The notes beneath the pieces were generated by a model. The model saw nothing but the letters and a program-made list of their open reading frames with translations, was not told where the DNA came from and made no database searches. The translations under genes were made by a program, and so were the position numbers. This document shows, piece after piece, positions 34,199 through 42,975 of a DNA stretch of 64,000 nt; the stretch's first letter is position 1; the number at the start of each line of letters is the position of its first letter. The stretch is from Brucella anthropi ATCC 49188 (GTDB lineage: Bacteria > Pseudomonadota > Alphaproteobacteria > Rhizobiales > Rhizobiaceae), in NCBI RefSeq assembly GCF_000017405.1, contig NC_009668.1, forward strand, positions 186,001 through 250,000, given 5' to 3'.

Positions 34199-35674
34199 AT
34201 GAACAGCCATCCTCCCAAGATTGCCTGCATCGGCAGCGGCGTCATCGGCAGCGGCTGGGCCGCACGCTTTCTGCTGAACGGTTTCGATGTTGCCGTTTAC
34301 GATCCTTCGCCAGATGCAAAGGCGACGACCGAACACATTCTCGATAATGCACGCAAGGCGCTGGCGGCGCTGACTACCGTGCGCCTTCCGCAGGAGGGGC
34401 AACTGTCCTTTTCCGCTTCGCTGGCAGAGGCGGTTGCGGACGCGGCGCTTATACAGGAAAGCGTTCCCGAACGCCTTGACCTTAAACTTGCCGTGCTTGC
34501 GGAGATTGAAGCAGCTTGCGCAGACGATGCACTGATCGCCTCGTCCACTTCCGGCTTTCTTCCAAGCAAGTTGCAGGCTGGGTTGCGGCATCCGGAGCGC
34601 CTCTTGATCGCGCATCCCTATAATCCCGTTTACCTGTTGCCGCTGGTTGAACTGGTGCCGGGAGGCAAGACTTCCGTATCGACAATTGAAAGTGCGTCCG
34701 CTCTCTACCGCCAGACCGGAATGGAGCCGGTCGTTCTTGAAAAGGAAATCGACGCTTTTGTTGGCGACAGGCTTCTGGAAGCGCTGTGGCGAGAGGCCTT
34801 GTGGCTCGTGCGCGACGGCATCGCCACGGTCGAGCAGATTGACGACATCATCCGCTATTCGTTCGGGCTTCGCTGGGCACAGATGGGGCTGTTCCAGACC
34901 TATCGCATTGCCGGCGGTCCGGCAGGTATGCGACACTTCCTCGCCCAGTTCGGGCCTGCGCTACAATGGCCATGGACGAAGCTGACAGATGTGCCCGATC
35001 TTGATGACAGCCTGATCAGCCGCATTGCGGATCAGTCGGACGAGCAGAATGAAGGGCTTTCAATCCACGATCTGGAACGGATTCGTGACGAAAATCTGGT
35101 TGCGATCATTCGCGCTCTCGCGCATCAGCAAAACGGCAAGGGTTGGGGTGCGGGCGCGCTTCTCAATGCCTATACCGCACGGCTCGATGGGGCGGGCTCT
35201 TCCAAGGCAGGTTCCGGCCCGTTGCGTCTTCTGGATGCGCGCGTGATCCCGGAGTGGATCGACTATAACGGGCATATGACCGAGCATCGTTATCTCGATG
35301 TATTCGGCCAGACGACGGACAGGTTTCTGGCACATATCGGTGTGGACGAAGCCTATCTGAAATCCGGTCACAGCTACTACACGGTCGAAACCCATATCAT
35401 GCATCGCGGCGAGGCCAAGGTAGGCGATGCGCTACATGTGGAAACGCAGTTGCTCTCCTTTGACGAGAAACGCGCGCATGTCTTTCACAGTCTGAGGCGG
35501 GGCGATACGGAAATCGCCAGCGCCGAGCAGATGCTGCTGCATGTCGATAGCACAGTGGGCAAGGCGGTCGCTGCGAAGGCCGGAATTCTGGCCGCATTGG
35601 AGGGGCTTTCTCATGCACACCGTGAGATGCCGACACCGATCGCCGTCGGGCGGCATGTTGGAAGACGGGGCTGA
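34199..35674 (+). CDS. L-carnitine dehydrogenase fused to a hot-dog thioesterase
   Basis: 491 residues in two parts. Residues 1-320 are a 3-hydroxyacyl-CoA-dehydrogenase-type NAD enzyme (GSGVIGSGWAARF; EIDAFVGDRLLEALWREALWLV) that oxidises L-carnitine to 3-dehydrocarnitine. Residues 341-491 are a 4-HBT-type hot-dog thioesterase (IDYNGHMTEHRYLDVF), expected to release betaine from betainyl-CoA. In Pseudomonas these are separate proteins (CdhA, CdhB); the fusion is known in rhizobia. A GTG at 34190 that overlaps the BKACE stop (GTGA) is an alternative start. The cluster thus converts carnitine to glycine betaine. Confidence 0.92.
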   Translation: MNSHPPKIACIGSGVIGSGWAARFLLNGFDVAVYDPSPDAKATTEHILDNARKALAALTTVRLPQEGQLSFSASLAEAVADAALIQESVPERLDLKLAVLAEIEAACADDALIASSTSGFLPSKLQAGLRHPERLLIAHPYNPVYLLPLVELVPGGKTSVSTIESASALYRQTGMEPVVLEKEIDAFVGDRLLEALWREALWLVRDGIATVEQIDDIIRYSFGLRWAQMGLFQTYRIAGGPAGMRHFLAQFGPALQWPWTKLTDVPDLDDSLISRIADQSDEQNEGLSIHDLERIRDENLVAIIRALAHQQNGKGWGAGALLNAYTARLDGAGSSKAGSGPLRLLDARVIPEWIDYNGHMTEHRYLDVFGQTTDRFLAHIGVDEAYLKSGHSYYTVETHIMHRGEAKVGDALHVETQLLSFDEKRAHVFHSLRRGDTEIASAEQMLLHVDSTVGKAVAAKAGILAALEGLSHAHREMPTPIAVGRHVGRRG

Positions 35675-35742
35675 ACAACGTCTATAATTTTCAGTGAAAT
35701 CAAGGTGCTGATCCAAGATCGGCGCTTTGGTTTTTGTCGTGC

Positions 35743-35778
35743 TTGACATTTAATCAATCGATTGATTAAATCATGATA
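35743..35778 (+). promoter_or_regulatory. Leaderless tetR promoter with 24-bp palindromic operator
   Basis: TTGACA (35743-35748), 17-base spacer, TTAAAT (35766-35771). The spacer and -10 box are a perfect palindrome: ATTTAATCAATC (35748-35759) followed by its exact complement (35760-35771). The expected transcription start falls at the ATG (35778), and no ribosome site exists. Autorepression is very likely. Confidence 0.75.
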
Positions 35779-36485
35779 TGAGCAAAGCGAAACATACAAG
35801 GCAAGAGCCTCCGTCACCTTCGGTCGATCAGACGCGAGCGGCGCTGATCCACGCGGCCTTGCAACTATTTGGCTCGAAGGGTTTCGATGCCACATCGACG
35901 CGTGAGATCGCCGGTCTGGCCAAGGCGAATATCGGTTCCATCGCCTATCATTTCGGCGGCAAGGAAGGGCTGCGACTGGCGGCGGCAGACTATATTGTCG
36001 AAACGATACAAGGCATAGCCGGGCAGGCGCTTGGACATCACGGTGTGATCAGTGCACCTGCCGAAACGAAGGAAACGGCCCGCCAGCAGCTCGGTCTGGC
36101 GCTGGAGCGGATGACGCATTTCATCGTCGCGCAACCACAGTCCGGCGAGATCGTTCAGTTTCTCTTGCGCGAACTGGCGCATCCGACCGCAGCACTCGAT
36201 CGCATCTATTCCGGTGTTTTCGAGCCGACGCACAAAAGGCTTTGCGCCATCTGGGAAGTCGCGACGGGCGAACCTGCCGAGAGCGAGGCCACACGGCTTC
36301 TCATCTTCACCCTGCTTGGGCAGATCGTTTATTTCCGCATTGGCCGGGAAGCTGTGAAACGGCGCATGGGCTGGTCCACGATGGGCGCGGAAGAGGCGGC
36401 GGCTGTCGCGGCAATCGCACGCCAGAATTTGATGGCCATTCTCGCAGCGAAGGACGCCATCAAAGACGGCGAGGTGAAAGCATGA
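35778..36485 (+). CDS. TetR-family repressor (CerR/CecR-like)
   Basis: 235 residues: TetR helix-turn-helix (LFGSKGFDATSTREIAGLAKANIGSIAYHFGGKEGL) and a C-terminal CerR-type (DUF1956) ligand domain. E. coli CecR/YbiH, of the same type, controls the ybhGFSR drug efflux genes; here the following three genes are the same kind of exporter. The protein begins on the ATG that is probably the first transcribed base. It overlaps the next gene by ATGA. Confidence 0.9.
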   Translation: MSKAKHTRQEPPSPSVDQTRAALIHAALQLFGSKGFDATSTREIAGLAKANIGSIAYHFGGKEGLRLAAADYIVETIQGIAGQALGHHGVISAPAETKETARQQLGLALERMTHFIVAQPQSGEIVQFLLRELAHPTAALDRIYSGVFEPTHKRLCAIWEVATGEPAESEATRLLIFTLLGQIVYFRIGREAVKRRMGWSTMGAEEAAAVAAIARQNLMAILAAKDAIKDGEVKA

Positions 36486-37426
36486 GTATTCTCTGTATTG
36501 TTCCTTTCGCCTCTTATCTTTTCGCCGCATGCAGCGCACAGCCCCTTGCTGTTGGTTACGTTGAGGGTGAATTCGTGCAGCTTGCGCCGCTGGAAGTGGC
36601 GCAGGTTCAGTCCGTTGCCGTCAGGCGTGGGGATCGTGTCGAGCCGGGCAAGCCCATAGCAATGACGGAGGATGCGGACGCAAAGATCGCCGTCGCGCAG
36701 GCCGAGGCAGCATTGGCGCAGGCACGCGCGCAACTGGCGGATTTGCAGGTTGGCAAGCGCCCCGATGAAATTGCAGTTCTGGAAGCGGCGGTCAGGACGG
36801 CCAAAGCACAGGCAGACGATGCCCAGCGAACGCTTTTGCGCACGCAAGACCTGACGAAACGCGGAGTGATGACACAGGCGCAGCTTGACGATGCGGCCAC
36901 CAAGGTTGAAGTGGCTGAGGCCTCGATCAATCAGGCCACAGCCAATCTGGCGGTTGGTCGATTGCCCGCGCGCCCTGAAGAAATCAAGGCGGCAGAGAAT
37001 GCCGTCAAAAGTGCCGAAGCGCAGCTGGATTCCGCACGCTGGCATCTGACCAAGCGAACGATTGAAGCACCTGCGCCGGGCCGGATCACCGATGTCATCC
37101 GCAATCCGGGCGATATTGCCGGTCCGTCTGCGCCGGTTTTGACGATGCTGCCCGATGGTGCGGTCAAGCTGAAGGTCTACATACCGGAAGACAAGTTTTC
37201 AGCAGTGCGGGTGGGCGATACGTTGTCTGTGCGCTGCGATGGCTGCGCGCCCGGCCTGCAAGCCCGTGTGAGCTATGTTTCGCCCGATCCGGAATTCACG
37301 CCGCCCGTCATCTACTCGCTCGAAACGCGCCAGAAGCTCGTTTATCTCGTCGAGGCGCATCCGGTCGATCCCGCATCGCCTTTGCAGCCCGGCCAGATCG
37401 TGGATGTCGATCTGGCTGCCCGATAG
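36482..37426 (+). CDS. HlyD/YbhG-type membrane fusion protein
   Basis: 314-residue periplasmic adaptor of an ABC exporter. An N-terminal hydrophobic segment ends SYLFAAC, a possible but imperfect lipobox with Cys19. Then come a split lipoyl/barrel-sandwich domain, a long alpha-helical coiled-coil hairpin rich in Ala/Gln (about residues 65-190) and a beta-barrel. The start overlaps the tetR stop. With the next two genes it forms a YbhG-F-S-like efflux system. Confidence 0.88.
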   Translation: MSILCIVPFASYLFAACSAQPLAVGYVEGEFVQLAPLEVAQVQSVAVRRGDRVEPGKPIAMTEDADAKIAVAQAEAALAQARAQLADLQVGKRPDEIAVLEAAVRTAKAQADDAQRTLLRTQDLTKRGVMTQAQLDDAATKVEVAEASINQATANLAVGRLPARPEEIKAAENAVKSAEAQLDSARWHLTKRTIEAPAPGRITDVIRNPGDIAGPSAPVLTMLPDGAVKLKVYIPEDKFSAVRVGDTLSVRCDGCAPGLQARVSYVSPDPEFTPPVIYSLETRQKLVYLVEAHPVDPASPLQPGQIVDVDLAAR

Positions 37427-37438
37427 GCGGAGGCGGCA

Positions 37439-38389
37439 ATGGCGAACGCTATCGATGTCAAAGGTCTCGTCAAGCGGTTCGGTGACGCTACGGTCGTTGA
37501 TCATGTGAGCATGTCGGTGGCCGAAGGTGAGATTGTCGGCTTTCTGGGGCCGAACGGTTCGGGCAAGACGACCACCATCCGCATAATGTGCGGGCTGCTG
37601 ACGCCCGACGAGGGTGAAGGCAAGGTGCTTGGTTTCGATCTTCGTACCGAAGGGCTGAAGATCAAGCGTGAAGTCGGCTACATGACGCAGCGCTTTTCAT
37701 TCTATGAAGACCTGACAATTGCCGAGAACCTTGAATTCGTTGCGCGTCTCTACCGGTTGAAGCCAGTGAAGGAGCATGTGGCACGGACACTTGAGGAACT
37801 GGGCCTGACTTCACGTGGAGACCAGCTGGCGGGCACGCTTTCCGGCGGCTGGAAACAGCGGTTGGCACTGGCAGCCTGTATCATGCACAAGCCAAAGCTT
37901 CTGCTGCTGGATGAACCAACTGCCGGGGTTGATCCGAAGGCGCGGCGCGACTTCTGGGACGAGATACATCGCCTCGCCGATGGCGGGCTGACTGTGCTCG
38001 TTTCGACCCATTACATGGATGAAGCCGAACGCTGCCACCGCATCAGCTATATTTCCTATGGCAAGCTATTGGCGACGGGAACCGTCCGGGACGTTATCGA
38101 TAAGGCAGGGCTAACGACCTTCATCGTCAATGGTCCGAGGCTCAGCGAAGTGGCGCGCGAACTGGAGGGCGAACCGGGTGTCGAGCAGGTTGCGCCTTTC
38201 GGTGCGACGCTCCATGTCGTGGGGTCCGACAGGGTGAAGCTTGAGGCGGCTCTGGAAAAGATCAGGCATCGTGAAGGAATTACCGTCGAGGCAGGTGAAA
38301 CCAGCCTTGAGGATGTGTTCATCCAGTTCATGGCCAATGCCCAGGACAATATGTCGAAGGGCAGAAGTTCAGGGAGCGATAAGCAATGA
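37439..38389 (+). CDS. ABC exporter ATP-binding protein (YbhF-like half)
   Basis: 316 residues with Walker A GPNGSGKTT, signature LSGGWKQRL, Walker B LLLLDEPTAGVDP and the H-loop STHYMDEAERC. It has a single nucleotide-binding domain plus an extra C-terminal segment, whereas E. coli YbhF has two fused domains. GGAGGCGG precedes the ATG. It overlaps the permease gene by four bases. Confidence 0.92.
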   Translation: MANAIDVKGLVKRFGDATVVDHVSMSVAEGEIVGFLGPNGSGKTTTIRIMCGLLTPDEGEGKVLGFDLRTEGLKIKREVGYMTQRFSFYEDLTIAENLEFVARLYRLKPVKEHVARTLEELGLTSRGDQLAGTLSGGWKQRLALAACIMHKPKLLLLDEPTAGVDPKARRDFWDEIHRLADGGLTVLVSTHYMDEAERCHRISYISYGKLLATGTVRDVIDKAGLTTFIVNGPRLSEVARELEGEPGVEQVAPFGATLHVVGSDRVKLEAALEKIRHREGITVEAGETSLEDVFIQFMANAQDNMSKGRSSGSDKQ

Positions 38390-39522
38390 GCGGCTGGTTC
38401 TCGTTTGAGCGTCTTGGCGCGATGCTGGTGAAGGAATTCATCCAGATGCGGCGTGACCGTATCACCTTCGCCATGATGCTGGTCGTGCCGTTGATGCAGC
38501 TGCTGCTCTTCGGCTTTGCCATCAACAATGATCCGAAGAGCCTGCCGAGCGCATTGGTTGTGACCAGTCAGGATCATTATACACGCGCCATGATTTCCGC
38601 TCTGGAAACCACAGGCTATTACCGTTTTGACCATGTTGTGCAAAGTGCGGCGGAAGCCGAAGCCTTGATTGCCAACGGTACGGTTTCCTTCGTGGTGACA
38701 ATCCCGTCGGATTTCGCAAGACGTGTCGATGCAGGCGAACAGCCGCAAATTCTGATCGAGGCCGACGCGACCGACCCGTCGGTGGCAAGCGGTGCCATTT
38801 CCACGCTTGGAACGGTCGCAAGTCAGGCGCTCCTGCGTGAACAGGGCAAGCAGGCCGAAGCCGCAGATGCCGCGCGAAGCCAGCTACAGGTCGTCGTGCA
38901 TCGGCGTTACAACCCGGAAGGCGTGTCGCAATATAATATAGTTCCTGGTCTGCTGGGTGTCATTCTGCAAATGACGATGGTGATGATGACGGCCATGGCA
39001 CTGACCCGTGAGACCGAACGCGGCACGATGGAAAACCTGCTTGCCATGCCCGCCACACCTGCTGAAATCATGCTGGGCAAGGTTCTGCCATTTCTGGTCG
39101 TCGGCGGCGTGCAGGTTGTGGTCGTGCTGGTCGCGGCAAAGCTTCTGTTCGGCGTACCCTTTGTGGGATCGCTGGCACTTCTCCTGACCTGCGTACTGAT
39201 CTTCGTCCTGTCGCTGGTCCTGCTCGGCTACACGATCTCGACAGCATCGCGCACACAGATGCAGGCCATGCAGCTTACCTTCTTTTTCTTTCTGCCATCG
39301 CTGATGCTGTCCGGCTTCATGTTCCCGTTTCGGGGTATGCCTGATTGGGCGCAGGCGTTGGGCGAAATTTTTCCGCTGACGCATTTTCTGCGGATCGTCC
39401 GCGCAGTCATGCTTAAGGGCGCCCACCTTTCCGACATCGCCGGAGAGGTGAACGCCCTCATATTTTTCGTGTTCCTGTTTGCGTCGCTGGCGCTTTTGCG
39501 CTTCAGGAGAACGTTGGATTAG
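38386..39522 (+). CDS. ABC-2 type exporter permease (YbhS/YbhR-like)
   Basis: 378 residues: one N-terminal transmembrane helix, a large extracytoplasmic domain (about 55-180) and five C-terminal helices with the ABC2 signature (MENLLAMPATPAEIMLGKVLPF; GFMFPFRGMP). Only one permease gene is present, unlike the E. coli operon with two, so a homodimer is expected. The substrate is unknown (drug or lipophilic compound). The stop codon overlaps that of the convergent MFS gene. Confidence 0.9.
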   Translation: MSGWFSFERLGAMLVKEFIQMRRDRITFAMMLVVPLMQLLLFGFAINNDPKSLPSALVVTSQDHYTRAMISALETTGYYRFDHVVQSAAEAEALIANGTVSFVVTIPSDFARRVDAGEQPQILIEADATDPSVASGAISTLGTVASQALLREQGKQAEAADAARSQLQVVVHRRYNPEGVSQYNIVPGLLGVILQMTMVMMTAMALTRETERGTMENLLAMPATPAEIMLGKVLPFLVVGGVQVVVVLVAAKLLFGVPFVGSLALLLTCVLIFVLSLVLLGYTISTASRTQMQAMQLTFFFFLPSLMLSGFMFPFRGMPDWAQALGEIFPLTHFLRIVRAVMLKGAHLSDIAGEVNALIFFVFLFASLALLRFRRTLD

Positions 39523-40721
39523 CAGGCCGATGGCGCCAGTGCTGTTTTCGGGCGGCGGGACAGTGTGAACAACAGTCCTGCCGCTGCCAGAAGGCCGCCT
39601 GCGACGGGAATGGCTGCATAGCCATAGCCTGCGCTGATGACGCCGCCGCCAAGGGCCGCGCCCACCGCATTGCCGAGGTTGAACGCACCGATATTGATCG
39701 ACGATGCCAGCCCCGGTGCTTCCGATGCAGCCTGCATCACGCGGGTCTGAACCGGAGGAACGATGGCGAAAGCCGCCGCACCCCAGGCGAGCAGGCCGAT
39801 TGCCGCACCGATATGGCTTCCCAGCAGGAACGGCAGTACCAGACTGATGATGGCAAGTGCTGCAAGAAACATCCGTGTCGCGCCATTGAGCGACCAGTCG
39901 GCGAGGCGTCCGCCGAGTGCGTTGCCGATAGTGAAGCCCACGCCGATAAGAATGAGCGCCAGCGTCACGAAGCCTTCCGAAGCGCCGGTAAGGTCGGTCA
40001 GTACAGGTGCTACATAGGTGTAGAGCGTGAACATGGCGCCAGCGCCCATGACGGTTGTTGCGAGCGACATCAGCACGGTCGGGCGCATCAGGACGCCAAG
40101 CTCACGACGGATGTCGGGCATCTTGCCTGCTTCACCGCGTGGCAGTGAAAGCCAGAGCGCCGAGATGGCGAGCAGACCCAGAACAGCAGTACCGGCAAAT
40201 GACATGCGCCAGCCGATCTGCTGGCCGATCCAGGTCGCAGCCGGGACGCCGCCGATATTGGCAATTGTCAGACCCATGAACATGGTGGCAACGGCGCTTG
40301 CCCGCTTTTCAGGAGGCACGACGCTGGCTGCAACAATGGAACCGAGGCCGAAAAATGCACCGTGATTGAGGCTCGTTACCAAGCGCGCTGCAAGCAGCGT
40401 CCAGTAATCCGGTGCGAGAGCCGACAGGATGTTGCCAAGCGTGAAAATACCCATCAGCAGCATCAGGGCCGTGCGTTTGCCGAACCGCCCGAAGGCAAGC
40501 GTCATGATTGGTGCGCCGACCATCACGCCGATGGCATAGGCGCTGACCAGAAGCCCGGCTGTCGGGATGGAAACGTCAACGCCGTCGGCAATGACTGGCA
40601 GCAGCCCCATTGGTGCAAATTCAGTGGTGCCAATACCGAAGGCACCGATTGCAAGCGCCAGAAGCGGCCAGTTGAAACCGGCCGTCTTCGTCGCGCTGTC
40701 GTGAGACGTCATCGTGCTCAT
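39519..40721 (-). CDS. MFS transporter, AraJ/YdhP-like
   Basis: 400 residues, 12 predicted transmembrane helices, of the DHA1 sugar/drug efflux group (GTTEFAPMGLLPVIAD at the start; GRFGKRTALMLLMGIF in loop 2-3). It follows the aldo/keto reductase gene by 11 bases and overlaps the convergent ABC permease gene by four bases at the stops. No terminator fits between the two, so read-through antisense RNA is possible. The substrate is unknown. Confidence 0.9.
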   Translation of the reverse strand: MSTMTSHDSATKTAGFNWPLLALAIGAFGIGTTEFAPMGLLPVIADGVDVSIPTAGLLVSAYAIGVMVGAPIMTLAFGRFGKRTALMLLMGIFTLGNILSALAPDYWTLLAARLVTSLNHGAFFGLGSIVAASVVPPEKRASAVATMFMGLTIANIGGVPAATWIGQQIGWRMSFAGTAVLGLLAISALWLSLPRGEAGKMPDIRRELGVLMRPTVLMSLATTVMGAGAMFTLYTYVAPVLTDLTGASEGFVTLALILIGVGFTIGNALGGRLADWSLNGATRMFLAALAIISLVLPFLLGSHIGAAIGLLAWGAAAFAIVPPVQTRVMQAASEAPGLASSINIGAFNLGNAVGAALGGGVISAGYGYAAIPVAGGLLAAAGLLFTLSRRPKTALAPSAC

Positions 40722-40732
40722 CATAGTCTCCG

Positions 40733-41557
40733 TTATTTGTCCCAGACTGGAGCCAGACCGTCGGGGTTGACCAGTCGTCCATCGGTGCGGGCGAGTTTGG
40801 AAATCGCCGTCATGTCTTCAGCACTCAACTCAAAGTCGAATATGTCGAAATTTTCAGCGACACGCTCGGGCTTGGCCGTCTTGGAAAGGGCGATGAAGCC
40901 GCGTTCAATCAGCCAGCGCAGACCGACCTGAGCGGCAGTCTTGCCGTATCGGGCGCCAATGGCCTGCAAGATGGGGTCGCGCGGCACTGCGCCATCAGCC
41001 ATACCGTAATAGGCGGTGATAGCGACGCCTGCTGCCTTTGCGGCCTCGGCTACGGCATTCTGGTCGAGATAGGGATGGACCTCGATCTGGTTGGTGACGA
41101 TGGGCACGGCACTGCGAAGGATAGACTCTTTCATTTGCGCGACATTCTGATTGCTCACGCCAATGAAGCGCGTCTTGCCTGCCGTTTGCACTGTGTTCAG
41201 CATGTCAATCTGGTCGGCAATAGCCACCTTGTCGGCAGGCCAGTGCAGAAGCAGAAGGTCGACCTGATCCACTTTCAGCTTGTCGAGGCTTTCGTTGACG
41301 GATGTATTGAATTTGTCAGGACTGTAATTATCGACCCAGACTTTCGTGGTGAGGAACAGGTCCTCGCGTCGTGCGCCGGCCTTTTCCAGTGCACGCCCGA
41401 GAGCAGCCTCGTTCTGGTAGATCTGCGCCGTGTCGAAATGGCGGAAGCCAGCTTCCAGCGCTGCTGGAACAACGTTTTCCACTTCCGCATCCGTCATGCG
41501 AAAAACACCGAAGCCGAGCGCGGGTATGGCCGCGCCGTGTGCGTTCACGATTTTCAT
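40733..41557 (-). CDS. Aldo/keto reductase (2,5-diketo-gluconate reductase type)
   Basis: 274-residue NADPH-dependent reductase with the AKR barrel and catalytic tetrad: Asp (FDTAQIYQNE with the Tyr), Lys in FLTTKVWVDN and His in LLLHWP. The DkgB/YafB-like subgroup is most similar. AGGAGAT precedes the ATG at 41557; the longer frame runs into the control region. It is divergent from a LysR regulator and co-transcribed with the MFS gene. Likely aldehyde or methylglyoxal reduction. Confidence 0.92.
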   Translation of the reverse strand: MKIVNAHGAAIPALGFGVFRMTDAEVENVVPAALEAGFRHFDTAQIYQNEAALGRALEKAGARREDLFLTTKVWVDNYSPDKFNTSVNESLDKLKVDQVDLLLLHWPADKVAIADQIDMLNTVQTAGKTRFIGVSNQNVAQMKESILRSAVPIVTNQIEVHPYLDQNAVAEAAKAAGVAITAYYGMADGAVPRDPILQAIGARYGKTAAQVGLRWLIERGFIALSKTAKPERVAENFDIFDFELSAEDMTAISKLARTDGRLVNPDGLAPVWDK

Positions 41558-41734
41558 ATTATCTCCTGTTGACTGGCCTTCGGCGTTTCGCGTGAGGAGC
41601 GCGAGCTTGGGAGGCTCATGCTTCGGGCTGTCATTTTGTTGATCCTGTACCAAGCAGCTTTCGGTCAGGTTTGATTTCGTGAAGCAGAAATAGGATAATC
41701 GCGCGGGCTTGAAAATCCGCTCGGAATCCACATT

Positions 41735-41757
41735 ATCTGTGAAACGGTTTCATAGAT
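41735..41757. promoter_or_regulatory. LysR-type operator at the lysR start
   Basis: A 23-base interrupted dyad with ATCTGTGAAAC on one side and GTTTCATAGAT on the other (10 of 11 pairs match). It lies immediately before the lysR start and overlaps its possible upstream ATG at 41756. Confidence 0.55.
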
Positions 41758-41767
41758 GGAGCGGGCG

Positions 41768-42673
41768 ATGGATAATCGCGTTGGTGAAATGCAGGTCTTT
41801 CTGCGGGTGGTGGAAACAGGCAGTTTCTCCGAAGCGGCCCGTCTTCTGCGCATGAACCCTTCGACCATCAGCAAACTCATATCCCGTATCGAAGCAAGGC
41901 TCGGCGTGCGGCTTTTGGAACGCTCGTCCCGCCGCCTGTCGCTGACGACCGAGGGGCAGATTTATTATGAGCGTAGTCAGGGGCTGCTGCGCGATTTCGA
42001 AGAAGTCGAACGCGAACTTTCGCAAGGTTCTGCAAGCACGGGCGGTACGGTCCGCGTCAATGCATCGGTTGCATTGGGCACGCTGGCGCTGGAGCCTTTG
42101 TTGCCGGAATTTCTGTCGGCCTATCCGAATATCGTGATCGACCTGTCCCTGTCGGACGAACTGGTTGATCTTTATCTTGATCGCACCGATGTGGCTTTCC
42201 GCATCGGCACTTTGCCCAATTCCAGCATGATGGCGCGCAAGCTTGGCACGGCTCGGCGCAAGATCGTGGCGGCTCCCGCCTATCTGGAACGCTGCGGGAT
42301 GCCGTTGACCATAGATGATCTCATCGATCACAATTGCATCGGTTTCAATTTCCGCCGTGCAGCACCTGTCTGGCCGCTGAAGGAAAGCGGTCGCATCGTG
42401 GATCGCGCGGTCTACGGTTCACTGCTGGCCAATAATGGGGAGACGGTCCGGCGCATGGCGGTCGCGGGGCTGGGGCTCGCTCGTATCGGCGATTATCACG
42501 CGCGGAACGACCTCGCGTCTGGCGCATTGGTAGAGGTTCTGGCCGAGGCGGTGGAGAATGACATAGAGGAAGTACACGCCGTATTTCTTGGCGGCGCGCG
42601 ACTGCCGCAACGGGTCCGTGTCTTCCTCGATTTTGTAGTGCCGCGTCTGCAGGCTTATCTCGCGGCTCAATAG
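41768..42673 (+). CDS. LysR-family regulator
   Basis: 301 residues: LysR winged helix (MQVFLRVVETGSFSEAARLL, NPSTISKLISRIEARLGVRL) and a periplasmic-binding-like effector domain. GGAG is eight bases before the ATG at 41768. It is divergent from the aldo/keto reductase-MFS operon, its likely target, with a dyad operator in between. Confidence 0.92.
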   Translation: MDNRVGEMQVFLRVVETGSFSEAARLLRMNPSTISKLISRIEARLGVRLLERSSRRLSLTTEGQIYYERSQGLLRDFEEVERELSQGSASTGGTVRVNASVALGTLALEPLLPEFLSAYPNIVIDLSLSDELVDLYLDRTDVAFRIGTLPNSSMMARKLGTARRKIVAAPAYLERCGMPLTIDDLIDHNCIGFNFRRAAPVWPLKESGRIVDRAVYGSLLANNGETVRRMAVAGLGLARIGDYHARNDLASGALVEVLAEAVENDIEEVHAVFLGGARLPQRVRVFLDFVVPRLQAYLAAQ

Positions 42674-42975
42674 GGTCTTTTTGCTCGAATCATTGGCAAT
42701 GATCCCCGGAAACGTCGAAATTCCGGTGTAAAACGTGCGCTTCATCCAAAATAATTAGCTTTCCGATAGCCCAACGATTTCAGCTTGTTGCTGATGCGAA
42801 CCCCTATGATCACGGGTTAGTGCTCCGCTTTTGTGTTGACTATTAACACTCCGTTAACCACAGTTTGTTGCAATATGTTACAAAGCGTTATCACTCAGTT
42901 GTCAGAACGAGGTGTGGATTGAGCAAAAACCGGCAGACCAGACAGCAATCCTTGCAGGCAAGGGGGAGGTCTGCC
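42674..42975. other. 302-base intergenic region before the BclA-like gene
   Basis: Contains a small hairpin CCGGAA-N9-TTCCGG (42706-42726) after lysR without T-run, and an AT-rich promoter-like stretch near 42835-42895 with GTTAAC and TTGTTG elements. No convincing promoter or gene can be assigned. Confidence 0.5.
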
